This document shows positions 54,601 to 63,506 of a stretch of 64,000 nucleotides of DNA, piece after piece. The position numbers were made by a program, and so were the translations under genes. The notes beneath the pieces are model-generated. The model had not been told where the DNA came from. It did no database searches and saw only the letters and a program-made list of their open reading frames with translations. The stretch covers positions 62,001-126,000 of the forward strand of contig JAYRYZ010000011.1 of the NCBI GenBank assembly GCA_041916775.1. Reading direction: 5' to 3'. This DNA is from UBA2357 sp041916775. Lineage in GTDB: Bacteria > Pseudomonadota > Gammaproteobacteria > Burkholderiales > Rhodocyclaceae. Each line of letters begins with the position of its first letter. The stretch's first letter is position 1.

Positions 54601-55484
54601 CCCGCGGCGTCGTACACCGCAAGCTGGTCAAGCGTCGCGCTGCCGCTGAGCGACACCAACGGATCGGCGTCGCCCGGCTGGGCAAAGCGCAGCGCGAGGC
54701 GAGTGCTGAGGCTACCCGCTGGCACCGAGAAGGCGGGTTCGAAGGGCAGATAGGCGAGCAAGGGCTTGAAGTCGAATGCGTCGAGCGTGATGTCGAAGTG
54801 CGTTTCGCGGTCGTCAGCGAACGGGCGGGTGCGGCCACTGAGCGCGAACGGCTGCCCGTTCACCTGCGCGGCGATGCTCGGCTCGACGAACTGCTCGATC
54901 TGCGACGCCAGATTGGAAACCTGCGGCAAACCGATGTGCAAGGAATCGATGACGTGGCTGACGCCGGCAACTTCATCGCGCACCTTGATCGCGCCGCCCT
55001 CGATCATGATGTTGTTGATCGCGAAGCGCGGCGGCGGGCCTTCATCGGCGCTCGCAGGCCGGTCGAGGAGATCGCTCCAGTTGAGCCGTCCATCGGCGCG
55101 GCGGACGACGTTGACACGCGGCCCATCCAGGCGCAGTTCGCGCAGCACCGGCGCCAAACGGAACAGCGATTGCGCCTCGAGATCGATCAGCAGCCGCTCG
55201 AAGCCCAGCGCCTCCTCACCGCCGGAAGGTTCCTCGATCCTCATTCCGCGCGCTTCGAACACGAGGGAGAACGGATTGATGCGTATCTCTGCGATGGTCG
55301 TCGGGCGCCCGAGCACATCGGTCAGTACCCGCTCTCCGCCGTAGCGCAGCAGCGGCGGCAGGATCAGGAAGCCGATCACGGCAACGGCAACGATGGTGAT
55401 CGCTGCACGCTTCAACCACGTGTGCCAGCGCGGACGCACGACGGGTGGCAAGGGTTGCGGCGGCTGACTGCTCGTTTCCGACAT
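51657..55484 (-). CDS. DUF748 / AsmA-like giant envelope protein
   Basis: A 1275-residue protein with one N-terminal membrane helix (about 26-47) and a long periplasmic region of DUF748/AsmA-like repeats. Two Ala/Pro/Gly-rich linkers (roughly 355-395 and 605-640) separate blocks. The C-terminus (LDFAAGDASLDEAATERLAALA.., LKLDITGQADP) resembles an OmpA-like part. AsmA relatives are now linked with lipid transport between membranes. I chose MSETSSQ at 55484; an ATG 12 codons earlier is possible. It converges on clcB and is divergent from the P-ATPase. Confidence 0.85.
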   Translation of the reverse strand: MSETSSQPPQPLPPVVRPRWHTWLKRAAITIVAVAVIGFLILPPLLRYGGERVLTDVLGRPTTIAEIRINPFSLVFEARGMRIEEPSGGEEALGFERLLIDLEAQSLFRLAPVLRELRLDGPRVNVVRRADGRLNWSDLLDRPASADEGPPPRFAINNIMIEGGAIKVRDEVAGVSHVIDSLHIGLPQVSNLASQIEQFVEPSIAAQVNGQPFALSGRTRPFADDRETHFDITLDAFDFKPLLAYLPFEPAFSVPAGSLSTRLALRFAQPGDADPLVSLSGSATLDQLAVYDAAGAPVLALERLELELADVRPLAGVFRLQKVAIVDPVVDLALLADGKLNLQALLPGSQDGGAAQQGATTPGEAPEQTADSATGPAPASVAPEGQTAGQAAPEFALAEFRIENGTLRFEDRRGDTPFRSQLQAIALQLENVGNAPGVPMRLALSLASEHGERITVLDEAMLLTPLKLAGQLQAEGLQPAKYGHYIRPFLPGGALRDGRLDIALQYRIDDQGAPDAQTGTTSPKVELDVERATLTGFALGLDGRDSPALEIGTLGLTALALRPEARTVTIASVVSSKGALAAMRDRKGRIDLLDLLETAPAAKPAAKAGTAGTTGAKPGANPPKTGQRPQAKGKEEARASAEEGWVIGVELLQLDDWAVRFEDRSGDKPAVLAANRINLKVKDWKSTPGNRLAIELDARINERGRLTVGGSAVPSPLTGDLKLDLKDIDLVPLQSLLPAQPVTVTRGRFSTRGRVVLESARDGSLGGRFQGDLGVSNFALVDRRNADDLARWQSLEIRRSDVTLAPLAVKVDEIALSDFFTRLVLNEEGRLNLSDLGSAKDGVGATAQVAAEAPSVAEPSPLPPVAIGRVVLKGGNIAFSDRFIKPNYNADLQGMEGTLAGISTNADSAADLELRGRAPGASTVSISGRLNPFHQDRQFDVAASVKDFELTSVSAYSGKYVGYGIQKGKLSADLHYKIEDRTLVATNRVFLDQLTFGEKVESPDALDLPVQLAVSLLQNRRGEIDLQVPISGTLDDPQFSVGGLVAQALFNLIGKAITAPFALLGSMLGGGEELSYLDFAAGDASLDEAATERLAALASALVDRPALKLDITGQADPASDIEGLKRREIERQMKAQMLKATLARGQEAPSLDTVVLDPAERTRWLEEVYGDADFKRPRNAIGMLKSLPAPEMEAMLLENTRLAPDALAQLAQARADVVRHYLVEQGGVDASRIFVLGAGAGTPPMPGGDAAQTQGDGESDAAAPGAGRRSLFTLR

Positions 55485-55762
55485 CTTCAGGACCCGTTCG
55501 AGATTTGGGGCACCCGCCACGTCGGCGGATGCGAAGCACTGATGCTATGACGTGCGTGCAGCGCTGTCATCCCCGAAACGGCCCTGAAGCAGCCCTGCAG
55601 GGGGCGAAATCGGCAAACTTGCATGTCTTCGGTAGCCTTGACACCAGCGTTGCCGCATCGACATCCCAGCGCGCGCTGCGACCCCGTGTGCTGCGCGAAC
55701 CATGGTGGGCAGGACGACTCAATGAGCGGCACAATGAGAGACACCCGGTGACGGAGGACGAG

Positions 55763-58468
55763 ATGCTTCACCATCCAGACGCAAAGTGGCACGCGCAGAC
55801 CATACAACAATGCGTCGAGCAGCTGGAAAGTCAGGCCGAAGAAGGGCTCGCGGACGAGGCAGTGCTGCGCAGGCTGGACGAACACGGCCCCAACCGTCTC
55901 GCCGAGAAGGCGCCCCGCCCCGCCTGGCTGAAGTTCATCGACCAGTTCCGCAGCCTGCTGGTGCTGATCCTCATCGGGGCTGCGCTGCTCGCGGGCGCCA
56001 TTGGTGACCTCAAGGACGCGATCGTCATCGGCATCGTGGTTCTGCTCAACGCCACGCTCGGCTTTCTGCAGGAGCATCGCGCCGAGGCTGCGCTCGCGGC
56101 GCTGAAGAACATGCTGGCGCCGAGCGCGCGCGTGCGTCGCGGCGGTGAGATCCGGCAGATCGAGGCTGCCGGGCTCGTGCCGGGCGACGTCATGCTGCTG
56201 GAGGCGGGAGACCGCGTCCCTGCCGATGCCCGGGTGATCGTCGCGCACAGCGCGGAGGTGGCGGAGGCCGCGCTCACCGGCGAGTCCCACGCGGTCGCGA
56301 AGCTTGCCGACCTCGTGCCCGAGTCGGCCGTGCTGGCCGAGCGGCACAACATGGTCTATATGAACACCGTGGTGACGCGTGGCCGGCTCGAAGCCGTGGT
56401 CACCGCCACCGGAATGCACACCGAGATGGGTCGCCTCGCCGGCCTGCTGGCCGACACTGCAGAGGGCGAAACGCCGCTGCAGGTCCAGCTCGACGGCCTC
56501 GGCAAGCGGCTCGCGATCATCGCAACCGTCGTCGTCGGACTCATGTTCGTGATGGGGCTGCTACGCGGCGACCCGCTGGTGCAGACCGCGATGACCGCCA
56601 TCGCACTCGCCGTCGCGGCCATCCCTGAAGGCCTGCCTGCCGTGGTGACGGTGACGCTGGCGCTCGGCATGCACCGCATGGCAAAGCGCAACGCCATCGT
56701 CAAGAAGCTCGCGGCGGTCGAGACCCTTGGCTGCACCACGGTGATCTGCTCGGACAAGACCGGCACCCTCACGCTCAACCAGATGACCGCGCGCGCGCTC
56801 TTCAGTGGTGGGCAGCGCTTCACCGTGAGCGGAGAGGGCTATGATGGTGAAGGCGCCATTCAGGGCGAAGCGGGCACGCCCGAGGCGCTCCGCCAGGCCC
56901 TGCTGCCGGCGGCGCTGTGCGTGGATGCACGGATCAGCGACGGCAAACTCATCGGCGACCCCACCGAGGGTGCCCTTCTCGCGCTCGCAGCCAAAGCCGG
57001 CCTCACTCCGGACGAGGCGCTGCAGAAGCGCCCCCGCATCGCCGAGATTCCCTTCGATTCGGCGAGCAAGTACATGGCGACCTTCCACCACGCGGGCGAG
57101 CGTGTGCTGCTGTGCGTGAAGGGTGCGCCGGACGTGCTGATCGCGCGTGCCGGGCGATGGCTCGGTGAGAACGGCCAGGCCGTGGAACTGGATGGCGCTG
57201 CGCGTGCTGCGTTCGCCGCCGAGAACGAAACCCTCGCCGATGAGGCCCTGCGCGTCCTCGCGCTGGCCAGTCGGGAGATTCCCGCAGCCGGGTTCGACGC
57301 GGCTGCGGACCTGCTGCCCTGGATCGATGACCTCACCTTGCACGCGCTCGTCGGTATCATCGACCCGCCACGTGCCGAGGCACGCGAGGCCATCGCCACC
57401 TGCCACGCCGCTGGCATCCAGGTCAAGATGATCACCGGCGACCACAGGGTGACGGCCGCGGCCATCGCGAGGGAGCTCGGCCTGCACGGCGAGGCGCACG
57501 AAGGGCGTGAGCTCGACGGCTTGAGCCAGGACGCGATAGCCCGCCTGGTCGAAGAGAGCGCGGTGTTCGCGCGTGTCGCGCCGGAACACAAGATGCGCAT
57601 CGTCGAGGCGCTGCAGGCGCGCGGTCATGTGGTGGCAATGACCGGCGATGGCGTGAATGACGCGCCGGCGCTGAAGACCGCCGACATCGGCGTGGCGATG
57701 GGCATCACCGGCACCGAGGTCACCAAGGAAGCCGCGACGCTGGTGCTCACCGACGACAACTTCGCGTCCATCGTGCGTGCGGTCGAGGAAGGCCGCACGA
57801 TCTACGAGAACATCGTCAAGTTCGTGCGATTCCAACTGTCGACCAACATCGGCGCCATCCTCACCGTTCTCGGCGCGCCCTTCCTCGGGCTCGCGACCCC
57901 CTTCACCGCGATCCAGATCCTGTGGGTGAACATCATCATGGACGGCCCGCCCGCGATGACCCTGGGCATCGAGCCGGCGAGGCCGGGCATCATGCGCGAG
58001 CGGCCGCGGCGATCCGACACCGCCATCCTCACGCTGCAACGCCTGTGGCGCGTCGCCCTGTACGGCGTCACCATGGCCGTCGGCACGCTCGCGCTCTACG
58101 CCTGGGCAATGGAGGCCGGTGACCCGACCAAGGCGATGACGCTCGCCTTCACCACCTTCGTGCTGTTCCAGTTCTTCAATATCTTCAATGCCCGCGCGGA
58201 AAGCGGCAGCGCCTTCAACCGCCAGTTCTTCAGCAACGGCAAATTGTGGTTGGCACTCGGCAGCGTGGTGGTTCTGCAGATCGTGGTGGTGCATTGGGCG
58301 CCGGCGCAGGCCGTGTTCGACACCGTCGATCTCAGCCTGGTCGAGTGGATGCTCGCCACCGCCGTCGCCTCGTCGGTGCTGTTGCTGGAGGAGCTTCGCA
58401 AACGCCTCGCCCCTCTTCTCTTTGCCGTCACACGTGGCAACAGCGCAGCGGACCGGTGGGTACGGTAA
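55763..58468 (+). CDS. Type II cation P-type ATPase (Ca2+-type)
   Basis: A 901-residue P-type ATPase. TGES is at 172-175, PEGLP (ion-binding helix M4) at 288-292, phosphorylated Asp331 in CSDKTGTLT, then GDGVNDAPALKTADIGVAMG in the hinge, and M6 WVNIIMDGPPAMTLG. The pattern resembles PMR1/PacL-type Ca2+ or Mn2+ pumps, so export of Ca2+ is likely but the ion is inferred. I chose the ATG at 55763 because GGAGG lies five bases before it; a GTG at 55748 is in frame. Confidence 0.93.
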   Translation: MLHHPDAKWHAQTIQQCVEQLESQAEEGLADEAVLRRLDEHGPNRLAEKAPRPAWLKFIDQFRSLLVLILIGAALLAGAIGDLKDAIVIGIVVLLNATLGFLQEHRAEAALAALKNMLAPSARVRRGGEIRQIEAAGLVPGDVMLLEAGDRVPADARVIVAHSAEVAEAALTGESHAVAKLADLVPESAVLAERHNMVYMNTVVTRGRLEAVVTATGMHTEMGRLAGLLADTAEGETPLQVQLDGLGKRLAIIATVVVGLMFVMGLLRGDPLVQTAMTAIALAVAAIPEGLPAVVTVTLALGMHRMAKRNAIVKKLAAVETLGCTTVICSDKTGTLTLNQMTARALFSGGQRFTVSGEGYDGEGAIQGEAGTPEALRQALLPAALCVDARISDGKLIGDPTEGALLALAAKAGLTPDEALQKRPRIAEIPFDSASKYMATFHHAGERVLLCVKGAPDVLIARAGRWLGENGQAVELDGAARAAFAAENETLADEALRVLALASREIPAAGFDAAADLLPWIDDLTLHALVGIIDPPRAEAREAIATCHAAGIQVKMITGDHRVTAAAIARELGLHGEAHEGRELDGLSQDAIARLVEESAVFARVAPEHKMRIVEALQARGHVVAMTGDGVNDAPALKTADIGVAMGITGTEVTKEAATLVLTDDNFASIVRAVEEGRTIYENIVKFVRFQLSTNIGAILTVLGAPFLGLATPFTAIQILWVNIIMDGPPAMTLGIEPARPGIMRERPRRSDTAILTLQRLWRVALYGVTMAVGTLALYAWAMEAGDPTKAMTLAFTTFVLFQFFNIFNARAESGSAFNRQFFSNGKLWLALGSVVVLQIVVVHWAPAQAVFDTVDLSLVEWMLATAVASSVLLLEELRKRLAPLLFAVTRGNSAADRWVR

Positions 58469-58501
58469 AGCCGGGAATGTTCGCGTGGAAGGTTGCGGCG
58501 C

Positions 58502-58543
58502 TGGAAACGACAAAGTCACCCGCGGGTGCCGTTGTCGTTTCCA
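58502..58543. terminator. Palindrome between convergent P-ATPase and actP
   Basis: Perfect 12-base arms TGGAAACGACAA and TTGTCGTTTCCA, with a smaller palindrome CACCCGCGGGTG in the centre. A likely bidirectional terminator or RNA-stabilising structure at the converging ends, although it lacks a long U-run. Confidence 0.65.
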
Positions 58544-58546
58544 CTG

Positions 58547-58566
58547 GCCACGGGCACGCCCGTGGC
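58547..58566. terminator. Second hairpin before actP end
   Basis: Perfect nine-base arms GCCACGGGC and GCCCGTGGC with a two-base centre, three bases after the previous palindrome. No U-run follows on either strand; it may add to transcript end formation for actP. Confidence 0.5.
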
Positions 58567-58578
58567 ACTTCGGCGGAT

Positions 58579-60249
58579 TTAGTGCGCGCTGGCTGCCGCA
58601 GCGCCGATGCCGGTCTGCGAACGCACGTACTGATCGTCGAAACCAGCCTTGTCGGTCGTGGCGCGGGCGCTCTTGTCGGTCACCGAGAACAGCCAGGTGA
58701 AGAAGAACGCGAGCGGCATCGAGAACAGGGCGGGCTGTTCGTACGGGAAGATCGCGCTCTCGTTGCCGAGCACCACCACCCACACCGCCTTCGACAGCAC
58801 CACGAAGGTCACCGCCGAGATCAGGCCGGCGAGACCGCCCAGCAGCGCACCGCGGGTGGTGAGGCCCTTCCAGTACATCGACAGGATCAGGATGGGGAAG
58901 TTGGTGGACGCCGCGATGCCGAAGGTCAGGCCGACGAGGAAGGCGACGTTCTGCTTCTCGAACATGATGCCGAGCAGCACTGCGACCACACCCAGACCCA
59001 CCGTGGCGATACGGGTGACGCGCATTTCCTGCGCTTCCGAGGCACGGCCCTTGTGGATCACTCGGGCGTAGAGATCATGGGCGATCGCCGAGGCGCCGGC
59101 GAGCGCGAGGCCGGAGACCACCGCGAGGATGGTCGCGAAGGCCACCGCCGACATGAAACCGAGGAAGAGGTTGCCGCCCACCGCCTTGGCAAGGTGCATC
59201 ACCGGCATGTTGCCACCACCGATCAGCTTACCCGCGGTGTTGCCGCCTTCGTAGAACTCGGGGTTAGTGCCGACGATCACGACCGCCGCCAGACCCAGGG
59301 CGCACACCACGAGGAAGAAGAAGCCGATGCAGCCGCTCGCGACGAACACGCTCTTGCGTGCTTCCTTGGCGTTCGGCACGGTAAAGAAGCGCATCATGAT
59401 GTGCGGCAGGCCGGCCGTACCGAATACCAGGCCGAGCGACAGCGACACCGCGGTGACCGGGTCGGCCATCAGCGAGCCCGGGCCCATGATCTTGAGACCG
59501 TCCGCGTGCACCGCCGCCGCCTTCTGCGCCAGCGTCTCGAGGCTGAAGCCGAACTGGCTCATCGCCATGATCAGCAGCAGTGTGCCGCCGAAGAGCATCA
59601 GCACCGCCTTGATGATCTGCACCCAGGTGGTGGCGATCATGCCGCCGAAGGTCACGTAAATCACCATCAGCACACCGACAACGATCACCGCGGTGGAGTA
59701 CTCCAGGCCGAACAGCAGCTTGATCAGCTGGCCCGCACCCACCATCTGCACGATCAGGTAGAAGCACACCACGGTGAGCGAACCGAAGGCGGCGAACGTA
59801 CGGATCGTGCCCTGGTCGAGGCGGTAGGACGCGATATCGGCGAAAGTGAACTTGCCGAGGTTGCGCAGCCGCTCCGCCATCAGGAACAGGATCACCGGCC
59901 AGCCGACGAAGAAGCCGATCGCGTAGATGAAGCCGTCCAGGCCCTTCGAGAAGGTCATCGCCGACAGGCCCAGCAGGGTCGCGGCCGACATGTAGTCGCC
60001 CGCGATCGCAAGGCCGTTCTGGAAGCCGGAAATGCCGCCCCCGGCGGTGTAGAAGTCCGAGGTGGACTTGGTGCGGCTTGCCGCCCAGTAGGTGATGCCC
60101 ATGGTCGCGACGACGAAGACGAAGAACATCGCGATCGCGGTGGTGTTCACCGGCTGCTTCTGAGCGATGCCCACTGCGTCGGCGGCATACACCGCACCGG
60201 CAGCGAACAGTGCGGCGAGCGCCGCGAGGAAGGTCCTGTGTGCGCTCAC
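58579..60249 (-). CDS. actP: Cation/acetate symporter ActP
   Basis: A 556-residue sodium:solute symporter family protein with a signal-like N-terminus and about 13 helices. It matches ActP, which imports acetate and related short acids with a cation. The GTG at 60249 overlaps the DUF485 stop in GTGA and gives the normal start; an ATG at 60333 would add 28 residues inside the partner gene. It ends facing the P-ATPase across two hairpins. Confidence 0.94.
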   Translation of the reverse strand: MSAHRTFLAALAALFAAGAVYAADAVGIAQKQPVNTTAIAMFFVFVVATMGITYWAASRTKSTSDFYTAGGGISGFQNGLAIAGDYMSAATLLGLSAMTFSKGLDGFIYAIGFFVGWPVILFLMAERLRNLGKFTFADIASYRLDQGTIRTFAAFGSLTVVCFYLIVQMVGAGQLIKLLFGLEYSTAVIVVGVLMVIYVTFGGMIATTWVQIIKAVLMLFGGTLLLIMAMSQFGFSLETLAQKAAAVHADGLKIMGPGSLMADPVTAVSLSLGLVFGTAGLPHIMMRFFTVPNAKEARKSVFVASGCIGFFFLVVCALGLAAVVIVGTNPEFYEGGNTAGKLIGGGNMPVMHLAKAVGGNLFLGFMSAVAFATILAVVSGLALAGASAIAHDLYARVIHKGRASEAQEMRVTRIATVGLGVVAVLLGIMFEKQNVAFLVGLTFGIAASTNFPILILSMYWKGLTTRGALLGGLAGLISAVTFVVLSKAVWVVVLGNESAIFPYEQPALFSMPLAFFFTWLFSVTDKSARATTDKAGFDDQYVRSQTGIGAAAASAH

Positions 60250-60557
60250 TTGTGCGACTCCCGAATGATCTCGTTGTTGAGGTCGTCGAACTCGCCGTTG
60301 GAACGCTTCACGTACCAGCCGGTGAGCAGCCACGAGCCGATGATGATGAACGCGCCGACCGGCACACCGATGGTGAGCGTGCTGCCTTCGGACAGCGGCG
60401 TACGCAGCAGGTCCGGCGCGAAAGCGACGATCATCATCATCACGTAGTAGGTGACCAGCACCATTGCGCTCAGCAGCATCGCGAAGCGGGTGCGCTTGCG
60501 AACCAGTTCATCGAAGCGCGGATTGGCCCGCACCTTCTTGTAGATTTCAGCAGACAT
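60246..60557 (-). CDS. yjcH: DUF485 membrane protein, ActP partner (YjcH)
   Basis: A 103-residue inner-membrane protein with two hydrophobic segments (about 26-48 and 60-83) and the DUF485 start (NPRFDELVRKRTRFA). It always precedes actP and is translationally coupled to it by GTGA, but its role is not established. GGAGG lies seven bases before its ATG. Confidence 0.95.
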   Translation of the reverse strand: MSAEIYKKVRANPRFDELVRKRTRFAMLLSAMVLVTYYVMMMIVAFAPDLLRTPLSEGSTLTIGVPVGAFIIIGSWLLTGWYVKRSNGEFDDLNNEIIRESHK

Positions 60558-60638
60558 CTTCCCTCCTGATCCAGCGTGGTAATAAATTCTGTAGATCGCC
60601 AGTTTCGGCGCCCGTTATACATGACGCACTGCACAAAG

Positions 60639-60666
60639 TTATTCCATTTCTTTGATGACGGAATAA
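60639..60666. repeat. Inverted repeat upstream of yjcH-actP
   Basis: Arms TTATTCC and GGAATAA, 14-base spacer, in an AT-rich gap between the acyl-CoA dehydrogenase end and yjcH. It could be an operator for yjcH-actP or a weak terminator. A TATAAC box lies nearby on the minus strand (60614-60619). Confidence 0.4.
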
Positions 60667-60695
60667 ATTCTTTTCGCATTTCTCCGTGTTGTACT

Positions 60696-62483
60696 TCAGA
60701 ACAGCGACGCGTCGAGTGCGAGCACCGCTTCCGCCCCCTGCACGATCGCATCGCGATACAGCGCGGCCTCGGGCAGGACATGCTCGGCGAAGTAACGCGC
60801 AGTGACCGCCTTGGCGGCGCTGAAGCCGGCGTTGTGTGCAGCCTCCTGATCCAGTGCCGCGGCTGCCGCGCGCGCCATCAGCCAGCCGGCGACGACCACG
60901 CCGCTGAGCTTGAGGTAGGGCACGGCGCCCGCGGCGGCGGCCTGCGGCTCGCCGTCGTAGTGCGCGAGCAGCCAGTCGGTGGCCTCCGCCAGGGCCGTCT
61001 CGCCGTCCTTGAGGCAGGCGGCGATCGCACGCAGGTTGGCGTTGTCGGAGGCCGCCAGGGCATTGCTGGTGGCGGCAATGTCGGCGAGCAGCGCCTTCAT
61101 GCTGCGGCCGCCCTCCTTCGCCGTCTTGCGCCCGATCAGGTCGTTGGCCTGGATCGCGGTCGTGCCCTCGTAGATCGTGGTGATGCGCGCGTCGCGCATG
61201 TGCTGGCAGGCACCGGTTTCCTCGATGAAGCCCATCCCGCCATGCACCTGGATGCCGTTCCAGGTCACGCCCTGCGCCATCTCGGTACACCAACCCTTGA
61301 CCACCGGGGTGAGGAGTTCGAGACGTGCCTGATTGTCGCGGCGCACCGCTTCGTCGGCGTGGGCGCGGGCGCGGTCCATGCAGCCCGCGACGTAGTAGGC
61401 GAGCGCACGGCCGGCTTCGGTACGCGCCTTCATGTCCATGAGCATGCGGCGAACATCCGGGTGATGCAGGATCGGCTTCTTCTCGCCCGACTTATCGCCG
61501 ATGATGCGGCCCTGCACCCGCTCGCGCGCATAGGCAAGCGCATGCTGGTAGGCGCGCTCGGCGATCGCCACGCCCTCGAGGCCCACGTTGAGGCGGGCGT
61601 GGTTCATCATCGTGAACATGTATTCCAGCCCGCGGTTCGGCTCGCCGACGAGGTAGCCGACCGCGCCACCCTTCTCGCCGAAGGCCATCACGGCGGTCGG
61701 GCTGGCGTGGATACCCATCTTGTGTTCGATCGACGCGCACACCAGGTCGTTGCGCGCGCCGAGGCTGCCGTCGGCGTTGACGAGGAACTTCGGCGCGATG
61801 AAGAGCGAGATGCCCTTCACCCCCGGCGGCGCATCCGGCAGGCGTGCGAGCACGAGGTGGATGATGTTCTCCGCCATGTCGTGCTCACCCCAGGTGATGA
61901 AGATCTTGGTGCCGGTGATCGCATAGCTGCCGTCGCCGCGCGGCTCGGCGCGGGTGCGCACCGCGGCGAGATCCGAGCCCGCCTGCGGTTCGGTGAGGTT
62001 CATCGTGCCGGTCCAGGTACCGGCGACCATGTTGGGCAGGTAGGTGGCCTTGAGCGCGTCGGAGCCATGGTGGGCGATCGCCTCGACCGCGCCCAGCGTG
62101 AGCATCTGACACAGCGAGAACGACATGTTGGCCGATTTCCACATCTCCAGCACCGCGGTCGACACGGTGACCGGCAGGCCCTGGCCGCCGAACTCGGTGG
62201 ATGCGGGCATGCCATTCCAGCCGGTCTCGCAGAAGCTCGCGTAGGCTTCCCTGAAGCCGCTTGCGGTGGTGACGACGCCGTCATCCCACTTGTTGCCTTC
62301 CTTGTCGCCGCTGGCGTTGATCGGTGCGAGCACTTCGGTGGCGAATTTGCCGGCTTCGTCGAGGATGGTCTCGACCAGATCGGCGCTGACTTCCTCGTTG
62401 CCCGGCAGGCTGGCGATCTCGTCCAGGCCGGCGAAGGTGTTCATCGCGAACAGCATGTCCTTGACGGGGGCGATGTAGGTCAT
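60696..62483 (-). CDS. Acyl-CoA dehydrogenase (DmdC/AidB-like long form)
   Basis: A 595-residue FAD enzyme that oxidises acyl-CoA to enoyl-CoA. The middle domain contains GTMNLTEPQAGSDLAAVRT, and the C-terminal part contains QVHGGMGFIEET and ARITTIYEGTTAIQANDL with the expected catalytic Glu in YEGTT. An extra helical C-terminal domain of about 130 residues is typical of this long group. The substrate chain length is not clear. It follows etfBA, which supply the electron acceptor, with GGAGGAAG before the ATG. Confidence 0.94.
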   Translation of the reverse strand: MTYIAPVKDMLFAMNTFAGLDEIASLPGNEEVSADLVETILDEAGKFATEVLAPINASGDKEGNKWDDGVVTTASGFREAYASFCETGWNGMPASTEFGGQGLPVTVSTAVLEMWKSANMSFSLCQMLTLGAVEAIAHHGSDALKATYLPNMVAGTWTGTMNLTEPQAGSDLAAVRTRAEPRGDGSYAITGTKIFITWGEHDMAENIIHLVLARLPDAPPGVKGISLFIAPKFLVNADGSLGARNDLVCASIEHKMGIHASPTAVMAFGEKGGAVGYLVGEPNRGLEYMFTMMNHARLNVGLEGVAIAERAYQHALAYARERVQGRIIGDKSGEKKPILHHPDVRRMLMDMKARTEAGRALAYYVAGCMDRARAHADEAVRRDNQARLELLTPVVKGWCTEMAQGVTWNGIQVHGGMGFIEETGACQHMRDARITTIYEGTTAIQANDLIGRKTAKEGGRSMKALLADIAATSNALAASDNANLRAIAACLKDGETALAEATDWLLAHYDGEPQAAAAGAVPYLKLSGVVVAGWLMARAAAAALDQEAAHNAGFSAAKAVTARYFAEHVLPEAALYRDAIVQGAEAVLALDASLF

Positions 62484-62568
62484 TTGCAGCTTCCTCCAGG
62501 AAGAGGCCCGGCCGAGCGTGTGCCGGCAGCCGGGCGGGCGTTCGGGTTGATTCGGGCTCAGTTCGGCT

Positions 62569-63504
62569 TCAGATCGCGGCGACGAGTTGCGGCACGGTTT
62601 CGAACAGGTCGGCGACGAGGCCGTAGTCCGCCACCTGGAAGATCGGCGCTTCCGGATCCTTGTTGATCGCGACGATCACCTTGGAGTCCTTCATGCCTGC
62701 GAGATGCTGGATCGCGCCGGAGATGCCGACCGCGATGTAGAGCTGCGGCGCGACGATCTTGCCGGTCTGCCCGACCTGGTAGTCGTTGGGTACGAAGCCC
62801 GCATCCACCGCGGCGCGGGAGGCGCCCATGGCGGCGCCGAGCTTGTCGGCGAGGGGCTCGAGCAGCGCGCGGTAATTCTCGCCGCTGGCGACGCCGCGGC
62901 CACCCGAGACGATGATCTTCGCCGCGCCCAGTTCGGGGCGTGCGGACTTGGTGATCTCGCGTCCGCGCACCGACACCTTGCCGAAGTCGGCCGAGGCCGC
63001 GATCGCCTCGATGCTGGCGGTACCGCCCTCGCCCACCGCGTCGAAGGCGGTGGTACGCACGGTGACGACCTTCACCGCGTCGGCGCTCTTCACCGTGGCG
63101 AGCGCATTGCCGGCGTAGATCGGGCGCACGAAGGTGTCGGCGGATTCGATTGCGACGATGTCGGAGATCTGCGCCACGTCCAGCAATGCGGCGACACGCG
63201 GCAGCACGTTCTTGCCGAAACTGGTGGCGGGTGCGAGCACATGGCTGTAGCCGCCGGCGCGGACCACGTCGAGTGCGCAGGCGGAGACATTCTCGGCGCC
63301 CTGCTCGGCGTAGATCGGCGCGTCGGCGACCTTCACCCGCGCAACACCGGCAAGGCGCGCGGCGGCCGCAGCGGCTGCGCCGCAGCCGTTGCCGACCACC
63401 AGCAGGTCGATGTCGCCACCGAGGCGCGCAGCCGCGGCGACGGTGTTGAGTGTGGCCGCCTTGAGAGCGGCGTTGTCGTGTTCGGCGATGACGAGAATGG
63501 CCAT
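62569..63504 (-). CDS. etfA: Electron transfer flavoprotein alpha subunit
   Basis: A 311-residue ETF alpha subunit. The C-terminal FAD domain has GRGVASGENYRALLEPLADKLG, VGQTGKIVAPQLYIAVGISGAIQHLAGM and INKDPEAPIFQVADYG. It accepts electrons from the acyl-CoA dehydrogenase and passes them to the quinone pool via ETF dehydrogenase. It begins two bases after etfB. Confidence 0.96.
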   Translation of the reverse strand: MAILVIAEHDNAALKAATLNTVAAAARLGGDIDLLVVGNGCGAAAAAAARLAGVARVKVADAPIYAEQGAENVSACALDVVRAGGYSHVLAPATSFGKNVLPRVAALLDVAQISDIVAIESADTFVRPIYAGNALATVKSADAVKVVTVRTTAFDAVGEGGTASIEAIAASADFGKVSVRGREITKSARPELGAAKIIVSGGRGVASGENYRALLEPLADKLGAAMGASRAAVDAGFVPNDYQVGQTGKIVAPQLYIAVGISGAIQHLAGMKDSKVIVAINKDPEAPIFQVADYGLVADLFETVPQLVAAI

Positions 63505-63506
63505 GA

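Noticed and set aside
58246..60447. Long plus-strand reading frame antisense to actP
   Set aside because: It covers actP, yjcH and the two hairpins, has highly biased His/Gln/Arg composition and no recognisable fold.
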